Shown here: piece by piece, positions 52,433-62,265 of the stretch
Position numbering within the stretch: position 1 is the first letter of the stretch
Layout: every line of letters begins with the position of its first letter
Position numbers and translations under genes: made by a program
Assembly: GCF_006782915.1 (NCBI RefSeq)
Contig: NZ_VCNP01000009.1
Coordinates: forward strand, 155,062-219,061
Reading direction: 5' to 3'
Length of the DNA stretch: 64,000 nt
Source: Streptomyces calvus
Lineage (GTDB): Bacteria > Actinomycetota > Actinomycetes > Streptomycetales > Streptomycetaceae
The notes under the pieces: generated by a model
Told to the model about the DNA's origin: nothing
What the model saw: only the letters and a program-made list of their open reading frames with translations
Database searches by the model: none

Positions 52433-54364
52433 TCACACGACAGACGACTGACGCGCTGGTCCCCCCGCGAGTTCTTTCAGTTTCGCTCGCGTCTCCGGGT
52501 CGGTCGAGTACACGACCGTACCGACCATGCCGCGTGTCAGCAGCACCTTGTAGGTGTTGCGGATCAGGCGGTCGACGTCGGCGTCCGGGGTGGACTTCTT
52601 GAACACCGGGTCCTTGGAGGCCGTACGGTCCGTGACCCAGCGGTCGCCGCGCCAGAGGAGGTCGGGGCCGATGATGACGCCGGACCAGTCGTACTCGAAG
52701 CCCTGGGCGGTGTAGACGCAGCCGACCTGGCCGAAGCCGGCCGGGTCCGTGGCCCACAGGGCAGCCGGGGGTGCTCCGGAGACGGAGCGGTCGCCGCGCA
52801 GGTTCCAGGGGCGGGCCCAGTCGCCGATGACGACATCGGGCGGAAGGGGATCCCCGGGTTTGGGTTCCGGGGACCAGCGCCAGCAGTAGCCGGCGGACAT
52901 GCGGGCTCCGTAGCCCTGGGCCCGGCGGGCCTCCAGGAACGCCTCCATCTCCTGCGGGCTGTCGGCGACCAGGAGCTGCATACGGCCGTCGGGTTCCCAG
53001 GTCACCGGTCCGCCGGCTGCCAGGCCGAGGAGGCGGACCACCCAGCGCAGGTACGCGTCGCTGCCGCCGCAGCGGAACTGGCTGTCCAGCGGTACGACGT
53101 GGCAGGGGATGTCACGCTTCGCCGCCGCCTCCTTGATGTCGGCGACGGTGCCCATCTCGCCGGGGCGCACGACCTGGTGCTCGTCGAGGAAGAAGACGGG
53201 TACGTAGGCGACGTCGATGAGTTCGTCGATCTGGGCCCTGCCGCTCCGGTGCTCGGCGCGGGTGTAGCGATTGGCCGAGGTTTCGCGAATGCGGTGTGCC
53301 TCGTCGCAGATCAGGGCGCCCAGGCTGTTCTTCTCGGCGGTCATGAAGCTGTTGAAGTACTTGAACAGGTCCTGCACTTCGCGCTTGCGGGCCCCGGCGA
53401 TCTTTCGCATCGTCTTGGTGAACGACTGCGAGCCGGTGGCGTGCAGCGCCGGGACCCCGCGCCGGTACAGCTCACCGAGCAGTTGGAGGGCGATCACGCT
53501 CTTGCCGGTGCCGGGGCCGCCTGTGACGATGACGACCTCTTTGCGGTCGGCGTGCTTCGCCTTCTGCACCGCGTTGAGCACCATGCGGTAGGCGACCTGC
53601 TGTTCGTCGAGGAGCACGAACTGGGTGCGTTCCCGCACTTCTTCGGCGGCCACGGACATCAACTGCTTCGACGGTACGGCGGCACCGTCGCGCAGTTCGT
53701 CCGCCGCGAGCGCCCCCGGGTGCTTGTCGCTCAGCCTGGTGCGGAGGTGGTCCAGGAAGGCGCCACGGCGTTCCCCCGTGAAGAGCAGACCGTGGCCGTC
53801 ACGCTCGATCTCCCGCAGGCCGGTCACGCCGAACTCGGTGGCGTTGTGCAGGAAGGCCACCCCGTTGACCCGGTGTCCGTGCTCGGACACCGCCCCGTTG
53901 AAGTTGACGAGGTACTCGCAGTAGCGGCGTACCTGCTCGATGGGGTTGAGGACCGGGTGGGTGTAGGCGTCGACGTGGCAGAGGGTCGGGTCGTCCTCGT
54001 GGGGAAGGGCCTGGCTCCACTGCTTCAGCTCCACCACGACGTACGACGGCTCACCCGTGCTGGGGTGCACGCCGGCGAGGACGACGTCGGCGCGCTTGCT
54101 GTTCAGCGGGAGCGCGTACTCCAGCATCATCTCCACGTCGCCGAGGCCCGCGTCGATGAGCGCGGCGGCCAGAACGGGGATGCTGCGCTCCCAGGAGCGA
54201 GCCTCCGAGGCTCCGGGCCGGTAACCGTGCATATGGACGAAGTTGTCGGTGAGGTGCAGAAACAGCGAACGGTCGAGCGCCATGACGGCGACCGTTTTCG
54301 CGGACGCGCGGAACAGCAAGAACTTCCCCCAGGCAGCACGAAAGACTCGTGCGGGTGGGGGCAT
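52433..54364 (-). CDS. PD-(D/E)XK nuclease-helicase fusion (DUF2075-type)
   Basis: A 643-aa protein with two parts. The N-terminal region (about 60-130) has a restriction-nuclease-like core: Asp93 in RADVVLAG and Glu112-x-Lys114 in VVVELKQW. The C-terminal part is a superfamily 1-like DUF2075 helicase/ATPase with Walker A GGPGTGKS (282-289), Walker B CDEAHR (353-358), GSQSFTK and a late VYTAQGFEYDWSGVIIG motif. Such proteins occur in defence islands. The ATG at 54364 is used; a TTG at 54319 starting LLFRASAKTV is a plausible shorter form. It converges on the MoxR-vWA operon. Confidence 0.9.
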   Translation of the reverse strand: MPPPARVFRAAWGKFLLFRASAKTVAVMALDRSLFLHLTDNFVHMHGYRPGASEARSWERSIPVLAAALIDAGLGDVEMMLEYALPLNSKRADVVLAGVHPSTGEPSYVVVELKQWSQALPHEDDPTLCHVDAYTHPVLNPIEQVRRYCEYLVNFNGAVSEHGHRVNGVAFLHNATEFGVTGLREIERDGHGLLFTGERRGAFLDHLRTRLSDKHPGALAADELRDGAAVPSKQLMSVAAEEVRERTQFVLLDEQQVAYRMVLNAVQKAKHADRKEVVIVTGGPGTGKSVIALQLLGELYRRGVPALHATGSQSFTKTMRKIAGARKREVQDLFKYFNSFMTAEKNSLGALICDEAHRIRETSANRYTRAEHRSGRAQIDELIDVAYVPVFFLDEHQVVRPGEMGTVADIKEAAAKRDIPCHVVPLDSQFRCGGSDAYLRWVVRLLGLAAGGPVTWEPDGRMQLLVADSPQEMEAFLEARRAQGYGARMSAGYCWRWSPEPKPGDPLPPDVVIGDWARPWNLRGDRSVSGAPPAALWATDPAGFGQVGCVYTAQGFEYDWSGVIIGPDLLWRGDRWVTDRTASKDPVFKKSTPDADVDRLIRNTYKVLLTRGMVGTVVYSTDPETRAKLKELAGGPARQSSVV

Positions 54365-54681
54365 GTCCTTCGAGACTCCACCGTGGTGGAGCGGAAGCCC
54401 GTCGGGCCGCGTTGACGATGCTTCCGAGGTTACCTGGCATCACTGACGGCTGCGAAGGAAGCCACAGCAGGAGGAGCGCGGTGCGGTTGGCTTGAGAGGT
54501 CGGGCGCGGCCCCGGCTGCAGGCCGGGGACCGCGCGGGTGCCGGGCGTGGACAGTCCCCTCGTATGGAGCGACGTCCGCAGAGCCGCGATATGTCAAATG
54601 GGGCCCGCTGCCCGCGAGCGCTGTGTTCTCCTATGCGTCAAGTCACGGCCCGTGGGCCGTTCATCACCCCTGGAGTCCTTC
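54365..54681. other. Divergent intergenic region with hairpin
   Basis: This 317-nt stretch separates the nuclease-helicase gene from the small unknown gene. It should hold both promoters. One clear hairpin is present at 54510-54528 (arms CCCCGGC and GCCGGGG, 5-nt loop); no other element is convincing. Confidence 0.5.
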
Positions 54682-55149
54682 GTGATCACTCTGACGCCGA
54701 CGGAACGTGACATCCACCGTGTCCTCAGCACCCGCGCTCGTGAGGCGGATCCGGCGAAGCCGCGCGAGGTGTGTCTGACCTACAAGGAACTCGGGCTGCT
54801 CATCGATCCGGAGGGCGAGAACACGGGGATGAGCCGACCGCCTTTTCGCACCTTGTTCCCAGCTCTGGGCAACGTCAGCAGGTACGAGGTGGAGCACGGC
54901 AGGCCCATGCTGTCGGCTCTGGTGGTGGCGCAGGAGTCAGGGGTGCCCGGTCCCGGGTTCGCGGAGCTGGCCCGGCAGCTTCAGCTTCACGTGGGCGACG
55001 AGGACACGTACTGGGACCGAGAACTGGACGCGGTGGTCCGCTTCTGGTCCGCCCACGATCCGGTGCTTCTGCTGGATGCCGCCGTCGACCGGCTGACGGC
55101 CCAGCTGGACGACATCAAGGCTGCGATGCACCGGTTGGGCGACGCCTGA
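54682..55149 (+). CDS. Small conserved protein of unknown function
   Basis: A 155-aa protein, MITLTPTERDIHRVLSTRA at the start, with CLTYKELGLLID (residues about 32-43), a pattern seen in winged-helix or helicase-accessory proteins near restriction genes. The rest is mostly helical and acidic. GTG 54682 has GGAG 7 nt upstream; the frame is open to 54538 but the added part is unconserved-looking. Divergent from the nuclease-helicase, so it may regulate or partner it. The family is not recognised. Confidence 0.7.
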   Translation: MITLTPTERDIHRVLSTRAREADPAKPREVCLTYKELGLLIDPEGENTGMSRPPFRTLFPALGNVSRYEVEHGRPMLSALVVAQESGVPGPGFAELARQLQLHVGDEDTYWDRELDAVVRFWSAHDPVLLLDAAVDRLTAQLDDIKAAMHRLGDA

Positions 55150-55410
55150 CATCCCTCGCCAGCAGGTACAGCTCAGGCATCCGGTTCCGGGATCGACCCG
55201 TTCGAGGGCCGGACGTGCCCTGTCGCCCCGTCGGGGCGGCGCACCTCCCTCTCCGTGTCCGAGGGAACTGCGCAGCGGGCACGTCCGACCCGTTGAAGCG
55301 ATGGGAACCCATCCCGCAGCGGTGCGCGGGCGAGCCGGCCGTGCGCGTCTGCCGCCCACGACGTCGGCGACGACGGTACGCGATCCCGACACGCCCACGC
55401 TCCGGACCTG

Positions 55411-57288
55411 TCAGCCCTTCTGCTCCACCCGTACCCAGTCCACCTCTGCGCGGACTCCGCCGGCCGCGATGCGGTCGACGCTCGACTGCGGGAGGCCCCA
55501 GTACGGGGTGGTGACCTTGTTCCAGCCGGCCGGATAGGCGCCGCCGAGGGCGAGGTTGAGGATGACGTACTGGTTGTGGTCGAAGACCCACTGGCCGCGG
55601 GTGGATTCGAGCTTGTTGCGGGTCGTCTCCTGGACCAGGCGGTCGTCGACGAAGAAGCGCATGCCGGTCGGCGTCCACTCCACCGCGTAGGTGTGCCACT
55701 GGTCGGCGCGGCCGCCGTTCGGGTAGGTCTGGCGGGCGCCGATGTTGCCGTCGGCGGAGTAGCCGGGGCCGTGCAGGGCGGTGCTGGTCCAGTCGCCGTA
55801 GCCGATGTTCTCCATGATGTCGGTCTCGCCGGAGGCCGGCCAGGAGACGGTCGGGTCGTCGACGTTGCTGCCGAGGAGCCAGAAGGCGGGCCAGAAGCCG
55901 TCGCCTACGGGGAGTTTCATGCGGGCGCTGACCCGGCCGTAGGTGAAGTCGAACTTGGTGTTGGTGTCGATGCGGCCGGAGGTGAAGTCGTAGGTGCCGC
56001 CGCCGGCCTGGGTGCAGCCCTTGCAGTGCTTGGCCTCCAGGACCAGGTTGCCGTTCTCCTGGCGGATGTTGTCCGTGGAGTCGACGTACGCCTGGGACTC
56101 GCCGTTGACGGAGCCCATCTCCGTGCCGGTGCGCACCACGCGCCACTTGGCGCGGTCCAGGGAGGCGGTGGTGAAGTCGTCGAAGAAGGTGGTGCGGTAG
56201 GTGCCTGGCCGGTCGGCGGGCAGGGCCGGGTAGGCGGCTGCCGCGCTGCCGCCGGTGCCCCAGACCTGGAATTCGTAGAGCGAGTAGCCGAACTGGGCGG
56301 TTGCGGGGGCCGGGTTGTGGAAGGAGCGGCGTTCCTTGCCGAGCATGCGGACGTAGCGGCCGGTGGCCGGTTGCGGGAGTCTCACCGAGTCGTGCAGGCC
56401 CACGGCCTCGCCGGGGGACGTGACGTTGGCGCGGCGGGCGGCGACCTCGGAGGCGGAGGGGCGGTACACGGTGCGCCAGGTGCGGTTGTCGTCGGAGACC
56501 TGGAGTTCGTAGTCGACCGCGTACGCCGCTTCCCAGTAGAGGTCGACGGTGTCGATGGTGGAGGTCGCGCCGAGGTCCACCGAGATCCAGCGGTCGGCGT
56601 TCCAGTCGCTGGACCAGCGGGTTTGGTCCGCCTTGAGGTCGGCCGGCCAGCCGCCGTCGGTGACGAAGGCCGGGGAGGTGCCGGCGTGCTGGTAGAAGTT
56701 CGCGTAGGCCGGGTGGTTCAGGGCCAGGTTGGTGCGGGTGGTGGAGGCGGGCGCGGGTTCGCCGCCGTAGATCCTGAAGGAGTAGAGGGAGTAGCCCCAG
56801 GCGGTGGCGCGTTCCACGCCGCGCATGCGGACGTAGCGGCCGGTGATCTCCTGGGGGTAGGTGTGGGCCGTGACCGTGCCTCCGGTGCCGGCGGTCTCCG
56901 TGTAGAACGGGGTCCAGTCCGTGCCGTTTCTCGAGGCCTCCAGGACGTAGCGCTTTCCGTAGGCCGCTTCCCAGTCGAGGACGACGCGGTCGATGCGGAT
57001 CGTCGAGCCGAGGTCCACGCGGATCCAGGCGTCGTCGGCGAAGTTGCTGGACCAGCGGGTGGTGCCGTTGCCGTCGAAGGCGGCGCCGGGTGCCACGTCG
57101 GCGTTCTCGCTTCCGGAGGCGGTGACGCCGGCCGGGTTCGCGGCGTAGGCGGCCGCCGCGCGGTCGGTGTCCCAGGCGGCTGCCGCCGCGTGCGGCTGCG
57201 GGGCGGGGGCGGCGAAGGCGGGGCCCGCCGTCAGGACGGCCGTGGTGGCGAGGGCGGTCAAAAGGATGCGGGGGGTGCGGGATGGCAT
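55411..57288 (-). CDS. GH16 beta-1,3-glucanase with two F5/8 type C (discoidin) domains, secreted
   Basis: A 625-aa secreted glycosidase. A signal peptide (residues 1-27, ending AFA) is followed by two coagulation factor 5/8 type C carbohydrate-binding domains (about 42-178 and 184-345; each has RWSS...WIxVDLG) and a GH16 domain (about 365-625). The catalytic ExDxxE is Glu488, Asp490 and Glu493 in GETDIMENIG, the laminarinase pattern. It follows the GH1 gene on the same strand after a 14-bp hairpin. Confidence 0.94.
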   Translation of the reverse strand: MPSRTPRILLTALATTAVLTAGPAFAAPAPQPHAAAAAWDTDRAAAAYAANPAGVTASGSENADVAPGAAFDGNGTTRWSSNFADDAWIRVDLGSTIRIDRVVLDWEAAYGKRYVLEASRNGTDWTPFYTETAGTGGTVTAHTYPQEITGRYVRMRGVERATAWGYSLYSFRIYGGEPAPASTTRTNLALNHPAYANFYQHAGTSPAFVTDGGWPADLKADQTRWSSDWNADRWISVDLGATSTIDTVDLYWEAAYAVDYELQVSDDNRTWRTVYRPSASEVAARRANVTSPGEAVGLHDSVRLPQPATGRYVRMLGKERRSFHNPAPATAQFGYSLYEFQVWGTGGSAAAAYPALPADRPGTYRTTFFDDFTTASLDRAKWRVVRTGTEMGSVNGESQAYVDSTDNIRQENGNLVLEAKHCKGCTQAGGGTYDFTSGRIDTNTKFDFTYGRVSARMKLPVGDGFWPAFWLLGSNVDDPTVSWPASGETDIMENIGYGDWTSTALHGPGYSADGNIGARQTYPNGGRADQWHTYAVEWTPTGMRFFVDDRLVQETTRNKLESTRGQWVFDHNQYVILNLALGGAYPAGWNKVTTPYWGLPQSSVDRIAAGGVRAEVDWVRVEQKG

Positions 57289-57354
57289 GCGGCTCTCCTT
57301 GTGGAGGTGGGGACGCCGGTTTCCCCGTCATGGGTGGTGGGTGAGCGGGACTCG

Positions 57355-57392
57355 CCGGTGAGCGCGGGGTGTTCGCCGCCCGCGCTCACCGG
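57355..57392 (-). terminator. 14-bp perfect hairpin between bgl and GH16 genes
   Basis: Arms CCGGTGAGCGCGGG and CCCGCGCTCACCGG pair without mismatch around a 10-nt loop. It begins 13 nt past the GH1 stop, inside the 117-nt gap to the GH16 gene. It could terminate part of the transcripts or protect the 3' end of the upstream message, so that transporter and GH1 are made in excess of the secreted GH16. Confidence 0.8.
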
Positions 57393-57405
57393 TGGATCGT
57401 GGGTG

Positions 57406-58767
<1,362 letters not shown>

Positions 58768-58796
58768 GTGCGTCCTTTCGTTCACGGGGTGGGGGG

Positions 58797-59735
58797 TCAC
58801 TTGACGGCGCCCGCCGTCAGGCCGGCGACCAGGTAGCGCTGGAGGAGCAGGAAGCCCGCCACCACGGGGACGCTCACCACCAGCGACGCGGCCATGATCT
58901 GGTTCCAGTACACGTCGTTCTGGGTGGAGTAGCCCTGGAGGCCGACCGCGAGGGTGCGCGTGGTGTCGTTGGTCATCACCGAGGCGAACAGGACTTCGCC
59001 CCAGGCGGTCATGAAGGCGTAGACGGCGACGGCGACGATGCCGGGGACGGCCGCCGGGACCACGACCAGGAACAGCGCCTTGAGGGGGCCGCAGCCGTCC
59101 ACCAGGGCCGCCTCGTCCAGGTCGCGCGGCACCGAGTCGAAGTAGCCGATCAGCATCCAGATGGAGAACGGCAGCGAGAAGGTGAGGTAGGTGAGGATCA
59201 GGCCGCCGCGGGAGCCGAACAGGGCGATGCCGGTGGCGTTGCCGATGTTGACGTAGATGAGGAACAGCGGCAGCAGGAAGAGGATGCCCGGGAACATCTG
59301 CGTGGACAGGACCGTCACGGAGAAGACCCGCTTGCCGCGGAAGTCGTAGCGGCTGACGGCGTAGGCGGCGAAGACGGCGATGACGACCGAGCAGACCGTC
59401 GCGGCGCCCGCCACGACGAGGGAGTTCACGAAGTACTTCGCCAGCGGGACCGTCGACCAGATGTCGATGTACGGGCGGATCGTCAGGCCGGTGGGCAGCC
59501 AGTGGAACGTGCCGGTGACGTCCTCCAGCGGTTTGAGCGAGCTGGAGACCATGACGTACACGGGCAGCAGAACGAAACCGGTGAGCAGGGTCAGGAAGAC
59601 GCGTCGGGTCCACAGGAAGGAGGCGGGTGCGGCCATCGGGGACCGCGGTGCGGCCGTTCGGAACCGGGGCGTGGCCGTTCCGGGGTGGGACGGAGCCGTT
59701 CCGGGGTGGGACGAGGCTGTCTGTGGGCTAGGCAC
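58797..59735 (-). CDS. Carbohydrate ABC transporter permease (MalG family)
   Basis: A 312-aa inner membrane permease with six helices. The ATPase-contact EAA loop is [23 protein letters not shown] 59735 has GGAGGT 6 nt upstream and overlaps the end of the first permease gene. It partners that permease to import oligosaccharides, here probably laminari-oligosaccharides or cellobiose-like sugars. The ATPase is not encoded; MsiK usually serves in Streptomyces. Confidence 0.93.
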   Translation of the reverse strand: MPSPQTASSHPGTAPSHPGTATPRFRTAAPRSPMAAPASFLWTRRVFLTLLTGFVLLPVYVMVSSSLKPLEDVTGTFHWLPTGLTIRPYIDIWSTVPLAKYFVNSLVVAGAATVCSVVIAVFAAYAVSRYDFRGKRVFSVTVLSTQMFPGILFLLPLFLIYVNIGNATGIALFGSRGGLILTYLTFSLPFSIWMLIGYFDSVPRDLDEAALVDGCGPLKALFLVVVPAAVPGIVAVAVYAFMTAWGEVLFASVMTNDTTRTLAVGLQGYSTQNDVYWNQIMAASLVVSVPVVAGFLLLQRYLVAGLTAGAVK

Positions 59736-60729
59736 GGGCGGACCTCCGTCCACGCGAGGTCAGGAACAGGTACACGCCGGTCACCAGCAGCAGGAAGAGC
59801 AGCAGCAGGACCGACATGGCGGCGCCGGTTCCGAAGTTCCAGGTGACGAACGACGACTGGTAGATGTGGATGGAGATCAGGTCGGCGGCCTCGGGTGCGG
59901 CCTCGCCGAACAGGACGTACGGGGTGTTGAAGTCGTTGAACGTCCACAGGAACAGCACCAGGACGAGGACCTGGTTGACGGGGCGCAGCGACGGCAGGGT
60001 GATGCGGCGGATCTGCTGCCACACGCCGGCGCCGTCCAGGCCGGCGGCCTCGTACAGCTCCTTGGGGATGTTCTGCAGTCCGGCCATGACGATGAGGAAG
60101 GCGAACGGCCAGCCCTTCCACACCGACACCACGAGCAGCGCGACGAAGCTGTTGTCGCCGATCAGCCAGAAGGAGGGCTTGTCGGTGAGGCCGAGCTGGT
60201 CGTGCAGGACGTGGTTCACCAGGCCGTTGTCGTGCTGGAACATGAACGCCCAGGTGATGACGGCCGCGTAGACCGGCAGGGCGTACGGCACCAGGAAGAG
60301 CGCACGGAGCAGGCCCCGGCCGCGGAAGGCGTCCTGCATGCAGATCGCCGCGGTCGTGCCGATGGCCCAGCACAGGCCGACGGACAGGAGCGTGAAGGCG
60401 CAGGTGACCAGGAAGGAATGGAGCAGCGCCTCGCCGACGGGGGCGTTGAAGTCCACCGACAGGCTGTAGTTGTCGAGGCCGGTCCAGGGGGCGGTGGTCC
60501 AGTCCCGGATGTAGAACTGGGTGAGTTCCTTGAAGCTCATCACGATGCCGATGACCATCGGCACCAGGTGGACGAGGAGTTCGAGGAGCAGGGCGGGCAG
60601 GAGGAGCAGGTAGGGCAGTCCGATGCGGCGGATCCGCCCGGTGCGGCGGCGGGGGCCGCGCGCCGCACCGGGGGTGGTCTTGCCGGCCGTCCGCTCACCC
60701 GGTCCCGCCGTGGCGGTCGTGGTGGTCAT
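59728..60729 (-). CDS. Carbohydrate ABC transporter permease (MalF family)
   Basis: A 333-aa inner membrane permease with six helices after a basic, disordered N-terminus. The EAA loop is EAAGLDGAGVWQQIRRITLP. It is 37 nt downstream of the binding-protein gene and overlaps the MalG-type start by 8 nt. With that protein it forms the membrane channel of the sugar importer. Confidence 0.93.
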   Translation of the reverse strand: MTTTTATAGPGERTAGKTTPGAARGPRRRTGRIRRIGLPYLLLLPALLLELLVHLVPMVIGIVMSFKELTQFYIRDWTTAPWTGLDNYSLSVDFNAPVGEALLHSFLVTCAFTLLSVGLCWAIGTTAAICMQDAFRGRGLLRALFLVPYALPVYAAVITWAFMFQHDNGLVNHVLHDQLGLTDKPSFWLIGDNSFVALLVVSVWKGWPFAFLIVMAGLQNIPKELYEAAGLDGAGVWQQIRRITLPSLRPVNQVLVLVLFLWTFNDFNTPYVLFGEAAPEAADLISIHIYQSSFVTWNFGTGAAMSVLLLLFLLLVTGVYLFLTSRGRRSARA

Positions 60730-60766
60730 GGCGATGTCCGTGTCGTGTCGGTGTCCGTGGGGGTGC

Positions 60767-62083
60767 TCACTTCGTCGGCATCTGCTGCTGGGCCTTGGCG
60801 AGCTTGGCCTTCACCGACTCGGTGGTGACCGGGCGGCCGGCGGCGGCGTCGGCGAAGAGTTCCTTGACGGCCGTGCCGACCGCCGTCTCGAACTGCGACT
60901 CGTCGGGCACCTGGGGCAGCGGGGCGGCGCTGGTGGCGAGGGTCTCGCGCAGGACGCCGGTGGCGGGGCCGTTGAACGCCGGGTCGGACTGGGCGGCCTT
61001 GACCGGCGGGATGGAGCCGTAGGCCTTGTTGAGGATCTTCTGCTCGGCCTCGCTGGTCATGAACTTCACGAACTCGGTGGCGCCGTCGATGTTGTCGCTG
61101 TTCTTGAAGACGGCCATGTTGATGCCCGCGACCATGGAGTTGGTCTGCTTGCCGGCGCCGGGCGCGCCGGAGGGGACGGGCGCGGGGGCGACGCCCCATT
61201 CGTCGTCCTTCATGCCCATGGTCCTGAAGGTGGCGGAGGCGGTCTGCCAGAGCACCATCGCGGTCTTGCCCTTGGCGAAGTCACCGAGGGACTGGTTCTG
61301 GGCGTACTCGGCGTTGCCCGGGGCGATGACCTTGTCCTTGGCCATCAGGTCGACGTACTGCTTGACCGCGGCGACCGCGCCGTCGGAGGTGAAGTCGGGC
61401 TTGCCGTCGGCGGTGAAGAAGTCGGCGCCGTGCTGCTTGCCGAGGACGAAGACCTGGTGGATGTTGTTCGACAGGTTGGAGCCCTCCGCGCCGAGGCCCC
61501 ACTTGCCGTTCCCGGCGATCTTCCTGCCGGTCTCGACCAGCTCGTCCCAGGTGGCCGGCGGCTCGGTGACGCCCGCCTCGGCGAACATCTTCTTGTTGTA
61601 GTAGAGGGCGTACGCCATCGAGTACAGCGGGACGGCGGCCGGGTCCTGGCCCCGGACGCCGGTGGAGCCGAGCGCGGACTCCACGAAGCGGTCGCTGCCG
61701 CCGATCTTGTCGAGGTTCTTGTCGTCCCAGGGCATCAGGGCGCCGGTGGCCTGGAGGGAGGCGCTCCAGGTGTTGCCGATGTTGAGGACGTCGGGGCCCT
61801 GTCCGGAGGTGGTGGCGGTCAGGATCCGGTTGAGGAGGTCGGACCAGGGCACGACCTCGAGTTTCACCTTGATGCCGGTCTGCTTCTCGAACTTGTCGAG
61901 CTCGGGCTGGAGGACCTTCTTGTCGACCTCGACGTTGGCGCCCTGGTTGGAGGCCCAGTAGGTCAGTTCCTTGGGCGAGTCGTTGGACCCGCCGCCCGTG
62001 GCGGAGCCCCCGCCGCAGGCCGAGGCGGCGAGAGCGAGAGACATGGTGACGGCGCCTACGGCCGCGGCTCGGATGCTGCGCAT
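60767..62083 (-). CDS. Sugar-binding lipoprotein of ABC transporter (family 1)
   Basis: A 438-aa solute-binding protein. The lipobox LAASAC puts the lipidated Cys at residue 23, followed by a Gly/Ser linker. Typical features are ELTYWASNQGANVEVDKKV, PDVLNIGNTW and LYYNKKMFAEAGV. The ATG at 62083 begins the signal peptide. It is first in the operon with two permeases, GH1 and GH16, which points to beta-1,3-glucan fragments as cargo. The divergent ROK gene upstream is its likely regulator. Confidence 0.94.
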   Translation of the reverse strand: MRSIRAAAVGAVTMSLALAASACGGGSATGGGSNDSPKELTYWASNQGANVEVDKKVLQPELDKFEKQTGIKVKLEVVPWSDLLNRILTATTSGQGPDVLNIGNTWSASLQATGALMPWDDKNLDKIGGSDRFVESALGSTGVRGQDPAAVPLYSMAYALYYNKKMFAEAGVTEPPATWDELVETGRKIAGNGKWGLGAEGSNLSNNIHQVFVLGKQHGADFFTADGKPDFTSDGAVAAVKQYVDLMAKDKVIAPGNAEYAQNQSLGDFAKGKTAMVLWQTASATFRTMGMKDDEWGVAPAPVPSGAPGAGKQTNSMVAGINMAVFKNSDNIDGATEFVKFMTSEAEQKILNKAYGSIPPVKAAQSDPAFNGPATGVLRETLATSAAPLPQVPDESQFETAVGTAVKELFADAAAGRPVTTESVKAKLAKAQQQMPTK

Positions 62084-62175
62084 GGCTCCTGGGTCCCTTT
62101 CCGGGAGGCGAGAAGTCAGAGGGCGGGCTCCGGAAGCGATGCCCCGTTCGCCGACCAAAGCCCCTCATGGCTTAA

Positions 62176-62193
62176 TTTAGGACGTGAGTTAAA
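62176..62193. promoter_or_regulatory. Candidate ROK operator in the divergent region
   Basis: A pair of AT-rich half-sites, TTTAGG and GTTAAA, spaced by six bases, stands out in GC-rich DNA between the binding-protein and ROK genes. ROK repressors of the NagC/Mlc type bind AT-rich arms of this sort. The assignment rests on position and composition only. Confidence 0.4.
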
Positions 62194-62265
62194 CCTCAAG
62201 AGAAGCAAGCGTCAAGATGTCTCGCACGGTCGGTCTCCGGCCGGCGGCCACGAAGGAGGGGCCGG

